This document shows, piece after piece, positions 4,329 through 8,793 of a stretch of DNA of 22,126 bases. The position numbers were made by a program, and so were the translations under genes. The notes under the pieces were generated by a model that did not search any database, had not been told where the DNA came from, and saw only the letters and a program-made list of their open reading frames with translations. How positions within the stretch are numbered: the stretch's first letter is position 1; each line of letters starts with the position of its first letter. This DNA comes from a virus, in IMG/VR virus record IMGVR_UViG_3300042945_001424, positions 1-22,126 of that record; one strand, given 5' to 3'.

Positions 4329-5222
4329 ATGAAGAACACCCACCTCGAACACCCCGAAGATACCATCCTCACGGGCGACCTGTCCGTTCTGGATTGGTTC
4401 GTGAATCCTGGTTCCCTGTCCGTTAAGATCGACGGTGCTCCCGCCATTGTATGGGGCATCGACCCTGCCTGTGGTGAATTCTTTGTAGGAACCAAGGCAG
4501 TCTTTAACAAGAAAAAGATTCGTATTGCACACAATCATGAAGAGATTGATGCATTCTATCAGGGTGAAGTTGCGCGTATTCTGCATTCTTGCTTTGATTA
4601 TCTGCCTCGCGCAAATGCTATCATTCAAGGTGATTTTATTGGTTTTGGCGGTAGTGATGAGTATTGCCCCAATACGATCACTTACAAGTTTGGTGAGGTA
4701 GTTTCTCAAGAGATTATCATCGCTCCTCACACTTGCTATTATGCTGAGAGCGACCTTCGTGATGCAGTCGCAATGCCTGATCGTGCCGTCTGGAATGATA
4801 CTGAAACGGTGAAGTTCATCAAACCTGATGCTTACATTCTGCACAATCAAGAGTCGTTCGCTGATGTAAAAGAGGTTGTAGATTTTGCCCGTCAAATGTC
4901 TACTACTGCTCAGTTCGTGAGTGAGAAGGAAGCAGCAAAGATCAAACAGCAGATCAACGCTTGCATCCGTTCGGGTGATCAGATCGTCGCAGAAGATTTC
5001 GATTGTGACGCTAACCTGATTCGTTTGTGGGCATTGGTAAAGAGCATCAAAGATGACTGCCTGTTTATCTGCCGCAATGACGGACCTGCAGCATACATCA
5101 ATGGCAACCGTATTGATGCCGAAGGTTATGTGATGACCAATGAGTTTGGTATGTTCAAACTGGTGAATCGTGAGGTGTTCGCTTATCATAATTTCAACAG
5201 CGGACGGTTTCAGGTCGCATAA
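4329..5222 (+). CDS. ATP-dependent ligase / nucleotidyltransferase-like protein
   Basis: A 297-residue protein with the motifs of the covalent nucleotidyltransferase (DNA/RNA ligase) superfamily. Motif I is K33-I-D-G36 within SLSVKIDGAPAIVWG, whose lysine would take AMP. A QGDFIGFGG segment near residues 99-107 may stand for motif III. Motif IV is E265-G-Y-V268, and motif V is K277-L-V279. I know this family from cyanomyophages (TGDLSVLDWF... KxDGxPAIVWG), usually labelled hypothetical or RNA ligase-like; the substrate is unknown. The frame is open from 4296, but 4329 is the first plausible ATG. The next gene is a nuclease-like protein, which suggests joint action on nucleic acid ends. Codon use is richer in GC at the start than in the middle. 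Confidence 0.75.
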   Translation: MKNTHLEHPEDTILTGDLSVLDWFVNPGSLSVKIDGAPAIVWGIDPACGEFFVGTKAVFNKKKIRIAHNHEEIDAFYQGEVARILHSCFDYLPRANAIIQGDFIGFGGSDEYCPNTITYKFGEVVSQEIIIAPHTCYYAESDLRDAVAMPDRAVWNDTETVKFIKPDAYILHNQESFADVKEVVDFARQMSTTAQFVSEKEAAKIKQQINACIRSGDQIVAEDFDCDANLIRLWALVKSIKDDCLFICRNDGPAAYINGNRIDAEGYVMTNEFGMFKLVNREVFAYHNFNSGRFQVA

Positions 5223-5239
5223 GCGACGCTAATGGGTCA

Positions 5240-5257
5240 GGGGGTTGACCTGCCCCC
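5240..5257 (+). terminator. G5/C5 hairpin with -35 in its loop
   Basis: GGGGG (5240-5244) pairs with CCCCC (5253-5257) around TTGACCTG. An alternative pairing is GGTCA (5235-5239) with TGACC (5246-5250). There is no T-tract. The TTGACC of the next promoter lies in the loop, so end and start signals are superimposed. Confidence 0.5.
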
Positions 5258-5273
5258 CAATCCAGGGTATTCT
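5245..5273 (+). promoter_or_regulatory. Sigma-70 promoter TTGACC-17-TATTCT
   Basis: TTGACC (5245-5250) and TATTCT (5268-5273) with exactly 17 nt between them, one of the two best sigma-70-like promoters in the window. It gives a leader of roughly 88 nt to the ATG at 5368. Confidence 0.65.
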
Positions 5274-5281
5274 ATGTTCAC

Positions 5282-5326
5282 CAGGGGGGAGGAAGGAGGA
5301 CCCCCCAAGGGCAGAGGTGAGGACTG
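5282..5326 (+). other. Structured leader with two GC hairpins
   Basis: The leader between the promoter and the nuclease-like gene can fold a G-run (5284-5289) with a C-run near 5301-5306, then GGGCAG with CTGCCC (about 5309-5329, 9-nt loop). It may be an attenuator or the remnant of a junction element. A second weak -10 (TCTATT) lies downstream at about 5336-5341. Confidence 0.4.
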
Positions 5327-5367
5327 CCCAACCTACTCTATTCGCCCGTGTCGATCACGGTAAACAA

Positions 5368-6120
5368 ATGACCTACAAAACTGACGGTTCTGTTCATCAC
5401 GGTGGTGTGAAGAATGAGGACCTCACCGTTCAAATCCTGAATGAAAAGCAAATCTACAGCGAAACTGTAGAGAAGCGTGGCGGCACTAAGTGTAAGGAAG
5501 ATGCCGTCGCTGGTGATAAGAAGATCAGCATCAAGCGTAAGGAAGGCATCAGCAACGGTTCGTTTGATTGGTTCAACACCAGCGCCTACAATGACGTGCT
5601 GGGTGATACCTTTGACCACTTTCTTTCTAACATGAAAGAACTCCGTCAGATGCCCGAATCGCTGCGTTCTGATGAAGAATTTGTGCTGAAGATTCGCGAC
5701 AGTTTCAATGCTCTCTGCGAACTTTCCCTGGATTCTCTCACCTCTGCACAAGTGATTGAGATTCTGCAGCGTGGTCTGATTGAGCACAATGCTGGGTTTG
5801 ATCTGGTGATCAACGACACCAAGACTTCTGAACTTTATGTGTTCGCTGCAGAGCAACATCCTGCAGTCGGTTACATTCAGAAGGGTTACTCTGTTGTTCT
5901 CAAAGGCAACGGCAAATCTTCCCGCATGGTGTACTTTGTAGATGCTGAAGGGAATGTGTATGATTGCGGTCTGCGTTTGCGGGTGACCAGTAACAACGGC
6001 ATCAATGCATTTCTGGGCGCCAGTAAGGCAAACCGTAACAGTCAAGTTGTCATCAAACTGCAGCAGGACAAGGTAGGTAAACTTCTGCAGGAAGTCAACG
6101 CCCGCTGTGACGCTTACTGA
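5368..6120 (+). CDS. PD-(D/E)XK-nuclease-like protein
   Basis: A 250-residue protein. The N-terminal region reads HHGGVKNED (E17), then GGTKCKEDAVAGDKKISIK, in which D45 followed by S54-I-K56 fits the D...(S/E)xK metal-binding core of restriction-type nucleases. The rest is mixed alpha/beta, with a helical middle and a C-terminal domain rich in beta strands (YSVVLKG, MVYFVDAEGNVYDCG). I infer a nuclease from this pattern only; I have no family name. It lies directly after the ligase-like gene but has its own sigma-70-like promoter. The frame is open to 5245; the ATG at 5368 is the first methionine and precedes the conserved block. It ends just before a G6/C6 hairpin. Confidence 0.6.
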   Translation: MTYKTDGSVHHGGVKNEDLTVQILNEKQIYSETVEKRGGTKCKEDAVAGDKKISIKRKEGISNGSFDWFNTSAYNDVLGDTFDHFLSNMKELRQMPESLRSDEEFVLKIRDSFNALCELSLDSLTSAQVIEILQRGLIEHNAGFDLVINDTKTSELYVFAAEQHPAVGYIQKGYSVVLKGNGKSSRMVYFVDAEGNVYDCGLRLRVTSNNGINAFLGASKANRNSQVVIKLQQDKVGKLLQEVNARCDAY

Positions 6121-6131
6121 ACTGTCCACCA

Positions 6132-6149
6132 GGGGGGCACAGACCCCCC
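6132..6149 (+). terminator. G6/C6 hairpin before the GC-rich array
   Basis: GGGGGG (6132-6137) pairs with CCCCCC (6144-6149) around CACAGA. The surrounding GTCCACCAGG...GGCACAGACCCC aligns with the 31-bp junction repeat at 2623 and 3675. The next -10 box starts 11 nt later. Confidence 0.6.
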
Positions 6150-6159
6150 TCCCTGCCCC

Positions 6160-6165
6160 TATACT
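6160..6165 (+). promoter_or_regulatory. -10 box TATACT, leader CAGTTCA
   Basis: TATACT 22 nt before the ATG at 6188. The leader ACTTCAGTTCA also follows the box at 7765. No -35 is visible, since its place is taken by the hairpin. Confidence 0.6.
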
Positions 6166-6187
6166 AACTTCAGTTCAAACGAACCCA

Positions 6188-6448
6188 ATGCCCGCCACCA
6201 CCTACCAGACCAACCTCACCGACCGCACCTATAACGGTTGGACGAATTATGAGACCTGGAATGTTGTGCTCTGGATTGAGAATGATGAGGGCATTTATAC
6301 CTTCATCCGTGAGAATGATATCTGCTGCTATGAGGATCTGCTTGAGGCATTCTATGAGTTCGGCACCAAAGAAACTCCCGATGGTGTGAAGTGGAACGAC
6401 CCTAAGATCAACCGCGCTGAGATTAACGGCGACGTGTTTGATTTCTGA
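6188..6448 (+). CDS. NGWTNYETW-family small protein (DUF7249-like)
   Basis: An 86-residue protein with the conserved block NGWTNYETWNVVLWI at residues 16-30. I recognise this from a family of small proteins common in cyanophages and other phages (annotated DUF7249, as I recall), with no established function. It continues with an acidic helical part and ends DVFDF. The frame is open from 6107, but the ATG at 6188 has the standard spacing from the TATACT box and its leader is A/C-rich without a Shine-Dalgarno. It is the first gene of the GC-rich array, though its own GC is intermediate. Confidence 0.82.
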   Translation: MPATTYQTNLTDRTYNGWTNYETWNVVLWIENDEGIYTFIRENDICCYEDLLEAFYEFGTKETPDGVKWNDPKINRAEINGDVFDF

Positions 6449-6481
6449 TTCTGATTCTCACTTTCCCATCGCAAATTTCTG

Positions 6482-6598
6482 ATGTTTAAACTGCTGGTTC
6501 TGGGTTGCGTCGCTTACACTCTCTGGGGTCCGCTGGAACCGATCCGCAGTGTGACGGCAAGCGCACTGCACACCGCAGGCGATATCGTCTCCCGCTGA
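6482..6598 (+). CDS. Tiny membrane-anchored or exported protein (38 aa)
   Basis: A 38-residue product with a hydrophobic N-terminus (MFKLLVLGCVAYTLWGPLEP) that could span the membrane or serve as a signal anchor, then a short polar tail. I recall similar MxKLLVLGCVAYTLW peptides in cyanophages. It lies 33 nt after the previous stop with no clear promoter of its own, so it is probably co-transcribed with 6188-6448. Its stop is followed at 5 nt by the next -10 box. Confidence 0.6.
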   Translation: MFKLLVLGCVAYTLWGPLEPIRSVTASALHTAGDIVSR

Positions 6599-6603
6599 CC
6601 CTG

Positions 6604-6609
6604 TAGAAT
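6604..6609 (+). promoter_or_regulatory. -10 box TAGAAT
   Basis: TAGAAT, 25 nt before the ATG at 6635. The leader ends CAAGCAAACGACCCC, matching the one before the ATG at 7092 (AAAGCAAACGACTC). Confidence 0.5.
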
Positions 6610-6634
6610 TCTTCCATACCAAGCAAACGACCCC

Positions 6635-6796
6635 ATGCGCTTCGAAGTCCGTTACCAGACCCCCTACAACGCTTGTGAGTGGCGGTCGCAGTGGTTCACC
6701 AGTAAAGAGGAGGCAGACCGCATGGTAGACTTCTACCGCTCCTGTGGTTCTCCCTCTCACATCGCCCCTAGCAGTCTGGCGCAACTCGAACGCTGA
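6635..6796 (+). CDS. Small unknown protein (53 aa)
   Basis: 53 residues, MRFEVRYQTPYNACEWRSQW then FTSKEEADRMVDFYRSCGSP. An N-terminal strand, a helix and an Ala/Glu helix suggest a compact alpha/beta mini-domain. The phrase FTSKEEADRMVDFYRS resembles small cyanophage or cyanobacterial proteins with a 'W-x-S-x-x-F-x-S-x-E-E-A' pattern; function unknown. The codon choice is GC-rich. The stop TGA at 6794-6796 is also the TGN of the next promoter. Confidence 0.65.
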   Translation: MRFEVRYQTPYNACEWRSQWFTSKEEADRMVDFYRSCGSPSHIAPSSLAQLER

Positions 6797-6802
6797 TACA
6801 AT
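6794..6802 (+). promoter_or_regulatory. Extended -10 TGA-TACAAT overlapping a stop codon
   Basis: The stop codon TGA (6794-6796) is followed at once by TACAAT (6797-6802). This is the second such overlap in the window (see 2089-2097). The next ATG is 52 nt downstream at 6855, longer than the usual leader. Confidence 0.6.
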
Positions 6803-6854
6803 GGGAACGGCAGCGCCCCTAAAGACTCCGCCAACCTTTCTACCCGAATTCCAA

Positions 6855-7022
6855 ATGACCCGCGACCTTGCCCTGTCCCTGCTCCGCCAAGGTAGCAACG
6901 GGGACAGCATCCTGCAGATCCTGGATACCATCACCAGCGACGTTGAGCAGGCAGGCATCGCTGACTGCGCCGCCCATTATGCGGCAATCAGCGCCCCGAC
7001 CGCCGATCCGATCCAGTTCTGA
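6855..7022 (+). CDS. Small helical protein (55 aa), MTRDLALSLL type
   Basis: 55 residues, MTRDLALSLLRQGSNGDSIL then QILDTITSDVEQAG. I recall this short helix-turn-helix-like pattern (LALSLLxQGxNGxxILxILD) from many cyanophage and marine Synechococcus small proteins; function unknown. The frame is open to 6744, but upstream of 6855 it overlaps the preceding gene and the promoter, so the ATG at 6855 is the start. An ATG at 6802 is in another frame. It is followed by a strong hairpin (7034-7062). Confidence 0.72.
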   Translation: MTRDLALSLLRQGSNGDSILQILDTITSDVEQAGIADCAAHYAAISAPTADPIQF

Positions 7023-7033
7023 ATCTGACCACC

Positions 7034-7062
7034 AGACCCCCACGGTTCGCCGCTGGGGGTCT
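7034..7062 (+). terminator. 8-bp hairpin fused to the next -10
   Basis: AGACCCCC (7034-7041) pairs perfectly with GGGGGTCT (7055-7062), with a 13-nt loop. The next base starts TATACT (7063-7068). Terminator stem and promoter are directly joined and the hairpin occupies the -35 region. Confidence 0.75.
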
Positions 7063-7068
7063 TATACT
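7063..7068 (+). promoter_or_regulatory. -10 box TATACT
   Basis: TATACT, 23 nt before the ATG at 7092. There is no TG extension and no -35. Confidence 0.55.
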
Positions 7069-7091
7069 ATGGGAACCAAAGCAAACGACTC

Positions 7092-7259
7092 ATGACCCTG
7101 ACCGAAGCGAACCTAATCTGGAATGCCTGCTACGGCGACGACCTCAACAGCGATGGTTGGGCAACCTACACCAGCGCCCAGAGGCAGCAGGCGATCGAAG
7201 TCCGCGACGCTCACGCCAACGGCGGCTGGGGCGTGTGGGACATCAGCGACCGCCACTGA
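7092..7259 (+). CDS. Small unknown protein (55 aa) upstream of HicA-like gene
   Basis: 55 residues beginning MTLTEANLIWNACYGDDLNS and ending GGWGVWDISDRH, with a central helix (AQRQQAIEVRDAHANG). I do not recognise a characterised family. It is co-transcribed with the following HicA-like gene (13-nt gap and no promoter between them), so it is the obvious positional candidate for an antitoxin partner. However, it does not look like HicB: there is no RNase-H-like strand pattern and no C-terminal ribbon-helix-helix or HTH. GC-rich codon use. Confidence 0.65.
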   Translation: MTLTEANLIWNACYGDDLNSDGWATYTSAQRQQAIEVRDAHANGGWGVWDISDRH

Positions 7260-7272
7260 CCCCGACCCTCCT

Positions 7273-7494
7273 ATGGCATCCCCAATCAAGGTACGCGACG
7301 CCCGCCGCCAGTTCCTGAAGGCAGGAGCAACCATCAAATCAGGGGGCAGTCACGACAAGGTGACCCATCCTAGCATCCCCCAGACCTTCCACCTTCCGAC
7401 TCACGGCAGCAAGGGACGCCCGACTCTCTCCCCTGGCATGACCCACGAATTCCACAAATTTCATGCCCTGCTCCTAGCAGCACGGGACGCCTGA
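7273..7494 (+). CDS. HicA-like (YcfA family) mRNA-interferase-type protein
   Basis: A 73-residue basic protein. The N-terminal helix KVRDARRQFLKAGATIK, then GGSHDKVTHP with H27 in the G-S-H motif, and then the strand FHLPTHG fit the HicA double-stranded-RNA-binding fold, in which the GSH histidine is catalytic. HicA toxins cleave mRNA until bound by HicB. Here no HicB is seen on either side. An early phage gene could use it alone against host mRNA, or the 55-aa upstream gene could be a novel partner. The frame is open further upstream in an overlap; the ATG at 7273 puts the domain at the expected N-terminal position. Similarity is by eye only. Confidence 0.6.
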   Translation: MASPIKVRDARRQFLKAGATIKSGGSHDKVTHPSIPQTFHLPTHGSKGRPTLSPGMTHEFHKFHALLLAARDA

Positions 7495-7496
7495 TC

Positions 7497-7505
7497 TGCT
7501 ACAAT
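7497..7505 (+). promoter_or_regulatory. Extended -10 TGC-TACAAT
   Basis: GATCTGCTACAATACTCTCA here is repeated identically at 7967-7986 and largely at 8174-8190. It lies 2 nt after the HicA-like stop and 22 nt before the ATG at 7528. Confidence 0.7.
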
Positions 7506-7527
7506 ACTCTCAACCGCAACGAACCCC

Positions 7528-7725
7528 ATGACTCACACCATCTCCAACGCCGACGCCCAACTCCTGCAGACTGCTGATGTGATCACCTGGGATTGCTTCA
7601 CCCCTAGCATGATCCGCCAGATGCACGCCACCCCTGACGGTGCTGAGATCCTCCGCCTGATCGTCCGCGACAACCTGCAGGGCGCTGCTGATAAGATCGC
7701 CAACGCCCTCTGGCCCAATTCCTGA
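7528..7725 (+). CDS. Small unknown protein (65 aa)
   Basis: 65 residues, MTHTISNADAQLLQTADVIT then WDCFTPSMIRQMHATPDGAE and a helical C-terminus. Two or three helices are predicted with no membrane segment. I do not recognise a family; it is not HicB-like although it follows the HicA-like gene. It has its own extended -10 promoter and an A/C-rich leader without Shine-Dalgarno, and a GC hairpin follows its stop, so it is a single-gene unit. Confidence 0.7.
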   Translation: MTHTISNADAQLLQTADVITWDCFTPSMIRQMHATPDGAEILRLIVRDNLQGAADKIANALWPNS

Positions 7726-7735
7726 ACCGCACACT

Positions 7736-7753
7736 GGGGGCCGCGATGCCCCC
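7736..7753 (+). terminator. GGGGGC/GCCCCC hairpin
   Basis: GGGGGC (7736-7741) pairs with GCCCCC (7748-7753) around CGCGAT. It has no T-tract; a TATACT box follows 11 nt later. Confidence 0.55.
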
Positions 7754-7764
7754 CACCGACCCGC

Positions 7765-7770
7765 TATACT
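7765..7770 (+). promoter_or_regulatory. -10 box TATACT, leader CAGTTCA
   Basis: CTATACTGACTTCAGTTCAG closely matches the promoter at 6160 (CTATACTAACTTCAGTTCAA). The ATG follows 23 nt after the box. Confidence 0.6.
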
Positions 7771-7793
7771 GACTTCAGTTCAGACAACCTCTC

Positions 7794-7955
7794 ATGACCC
7801 GCTACGACGTGTTCTGCCCCTCCGCTCCTTGGGAGAACACCACCACCGACGCCGACCGCGCCTGGCTCCTGTGCCTGGACCTCTCTGAAGAGTACGGTTA
7901 CGCTCAGGTCCGCTGCAACGGGGTCATCATCGGAGACTACACCAACGGGCAGTGA
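7794..7955 (+). CDS. Small unknown protein (53 aa)
   Basis: 53 residues, MTRYDVFCPSAPWENTTTDA, then DRAWLLCLDLSEEYGYAQVR and a final strand VIIGDYTNGQ. A strand-helix-strand mini-domain is plausible (W-x-L-x-L-x-L-x-E-x-Y-G). No known family comes to mind. Promoter spacing and leader type match its neighbours. A run of ten C (7957-7966) follows its stop, between it and the next promoter. Confidence 0.65.
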   Translation: MTRYDVFCPSAPWENTTTDADRAWLLCLDLSEEYGYAQVRCNGVIIGDYTNGQ

Positions 7956-7970
7956 GCCCCCCCCCCGATC

Positions 7971-7979
7971 TGCTACAAT
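7971..7979 (+). promoter_or_regulatory. Extended -10 TGC-TACAAT
   Basis: Identical over about 20 bp to the promoter at 7497 (GATCTGCTACAATACTCTCA) and followed by ACC as there. It lies 26 nt before the ATG at 8006 and directly after a C10 run. Confidence 0.7.
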
Positions 7980-8005
7980 ACTCTCAACCGACACCTCCCC
8001 CACCG

Positions 8006-8173
8006 ATGACCAACCACACCTGGGCCGACAACGCGATGCGCTGCGCCGCTGCCCGCGCTGCCGCCCTGCGTCCCTTTGAGCACGAGTCCTGGGCACACTA
8101 CCGTCAGCAGCGGGAGCGGGAGACTCTGACCGCCCTGTGGCATCTCTACTGGGATCATGAGGTCGCCTTTTGA
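8006..8173 (+). CDS. Small helical, Ala/Arg/Trp-rich protein (55 aa)
   Basis: 55 residues, MTNHTWADNAMRCAAARAAA then LRPFEHESWAHYRQQRERE and ALWHLYWDHEVAF. It is largely helical, with aromatic residues spread along it. No recognised family. The frame is open to 7952, but the upstream part covers the promoter, so the ATG at 8006 is preferred. Its stop at 8171-8173 is followed 2 nt later by the next TGC-TACAAT box. Confidence 0.65.
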   Translation: MTNHTWADNAMRCAAARAAALRPFEHESWAHYRQQRERETLTALWHLYWDHEVAF

Positions 8174-8175
8174 CC

Positions 8176-8184
8176 TGCTACAAT
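8176..8184 (+). promoter_or_regulatory. Extended -10 TGC-TACAAT
   Basis: CCTGCTACAATACTCTCAGT, then TCACAGG, 26 nt before the ATG at 8211. It has no hairpin upstream; the preceding stop codon is 2 nt away. Confidence 0.7.
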
Positions 8185-8210
8185 ACTCTCAGTTCACAGG
8201 ACCCCGAACC

Positions 8211-8471
8211 ATGCTCACCTCCATCATCTGCGCCGCCATCCGCACTCACCTGATCAACGATGGCCCCATGACCTGCTCCGACCTGGTGCGCTCTATGGGT
8301 CTTGACCCCCGCCGCCACAAGGGCACCATCCATGCCCTGATGGTGGACATGGAGCAGGAGCGCATCCTCGCCGCCACCTGCCACGCCAACGGCAAGCGTG
8401 ATGAGTGGTTCATCCTGCCCGAAGCGATCCGCAAGCGTGATCGGCTGGTCGCCGCAATGGCAGGCATCTGA
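8211..8471 (+). CDS. Winged-helix-like DNA-binding protein (86 aa), candidate regulator
   Basis: An 86-residue protein with the layout of a small winged helix. Helix 1 is about residues 3-16. MTCSDLVRSMGLD (20-32) is the first HTH helix, HKGTIHALMVDMEQE (36-50) the likely recognition helix, and RILAATCHANGKRDEWFIL (51-69) a beta-wing hairpin. A basic helix and tail follow. This resembles MarR/ArsR-type or replication-initiator-type wHTH folds; no specific family is certain. It could bind host or phage promoters, and the repeated promoter boxes in this array are natural candidate targets (speculative). The frame is open to 8157, but the ATG at 8211 fits the promoter. Confidence 0.68.
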   Translation: MLTSIICAAIRTHLINDGPMTCSDLVRSMGLDPRRHKGTIHALMVDMEQERILAATCHANGKRDEWFILPEAIRKRDRLVAAMAGI

Positions 8472-8478
8472 TTCGTGA

Positions 8479-8502
8479 GGGGGTGGGTTGCGATCCGCCC
8501 CC
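8479..8502 (+). terminator. 9-pair GC hairpin
   Basis: GGGGGTGGG (8479-8487) pairs with TCCGCCCCC (8494-8502), including two G-T pairs, around TTGCGA. It begins 8 nt after the stop of the wHTH gene and is followed by the TACAAT box at 8511. Confidence 0.65.
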
Positions 8503-8510
8503 CGATGCTG

Positions 8511-8516
8511 TACAAT
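8511..8516 (+). promoter_or_regulatory. -10 box TACAAT
   Basis: GATGCTGTACAATTCTCTCA is a variant of the array promoter with one extra base before the hexamer, so the TG is displaced. The ATG lies 25 nt downstream. Confidence 0.6.
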
Positions 8517-8541
8517 TCTCTCAGTTCACCACCCCAGACCG

Positions 8542-8712
8542 ATGCGCTTCCCCCTCTGCATGTGCTCTGACCTGGAGACCCGCCAGATCAAATGGATCTC
8601 CCGCCACGACCAACTGAAGAACGGTTCCCGCCCCTCCGCCTACATCCACTGGGGTCTGCCCGCCGTCGCCATCGCCGCCCAGTACTCTGAGGCATTCGCG
8701 GGGCGGGGGTGA
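8542..8712 (+). CDS. Small unknown protein (56 aa), last of the GC-rich array
   Basis: 56 residues, MRFPLCMCSDLETRQIKWIS, RHDQLKNGSRPSAYIHWGL, then an Ala-rich helix. Two cysteines (C6, C8) lie close to the N-terminus. No family recognised. The frame is open to 8488, but the start at 8542 is consistent with the promoter. After its stop, 197 nt are non-coding, including G/C-rich arms at about 8755-8784 that can form a hairpin. Beyond that the base composition turns AT-rich. Confidence 0.62.
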   Translation: MRFPLCMCSDLETRQIKWISRHDQLKNGSRPSAYIHWGLPAVAIAAQYSEAFAGRG

Positions 8713-8755
8713 CCCGCTGTTCGTGGGGGCAGTCTTATTCGTTCGTGATCGGCAG

Positions 8756-8784
8756 TGGGTGGGGGGTTGCGGTCCCCTACCCCG
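8756..8784 (+). terminator. Imperfect GC hairpin at the array's end
   Basis: GGGTGGGG-type sequence (about 8757-8766) can pair with CCCC-T-ACCC (about 8774-8782) with one bulge, followed by further C-runs. It lies 10 nt before a TATAAT box and marks the boundary from GC-rich to AT-rich sequence. Confidence 0.45.
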
Positions 8785-8793
8785 CCCCCGTGT

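Noticed and set aside
4287-5189. 300-codon open frame on the minus strand opposite the ligase-like gene
   Set aside because: It mirrors the real gene's codon pattern, has no promoter or ribosome site of its own, and the + strand shows clear ligase motifs.
5245-5367. TTG-initiated N-terminal extension of the nuclease-like gene
   Set aside because: The TTG is the -35 hexamer of a good promoter and the extension is low-complexity; the ATG at 5368 precedes the conserved block.
5338-6129. 263-codon open frame on the minus strand opposite the nuclease-like gene
   Set aside because: Shadow of the + strand gene; the translated product has no recognisable motif and its start lies in the array junction.
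6458-6958. 166-codon minus-strand open frame over three small genes
   Set aside because: High GC keeps stops rare on both strands; the + strand reading has promoters and short, well-spaced genes in this stretch.
7123-7272. Upstream extension of the HicA-like frame before its ATG
   Set aside because: It overlaps the 55-aa gene in another frame, is low-complexity Thr/Ala/Pro, and puts the HicA-like domain unnaturally far from the N-terminus.
7957-7966. Run of ten C between two genes as a functional element
   Set aside because: A homopolymer this long may be slippage or sequencing artefact; no pairing G-run or promoter role is evident.
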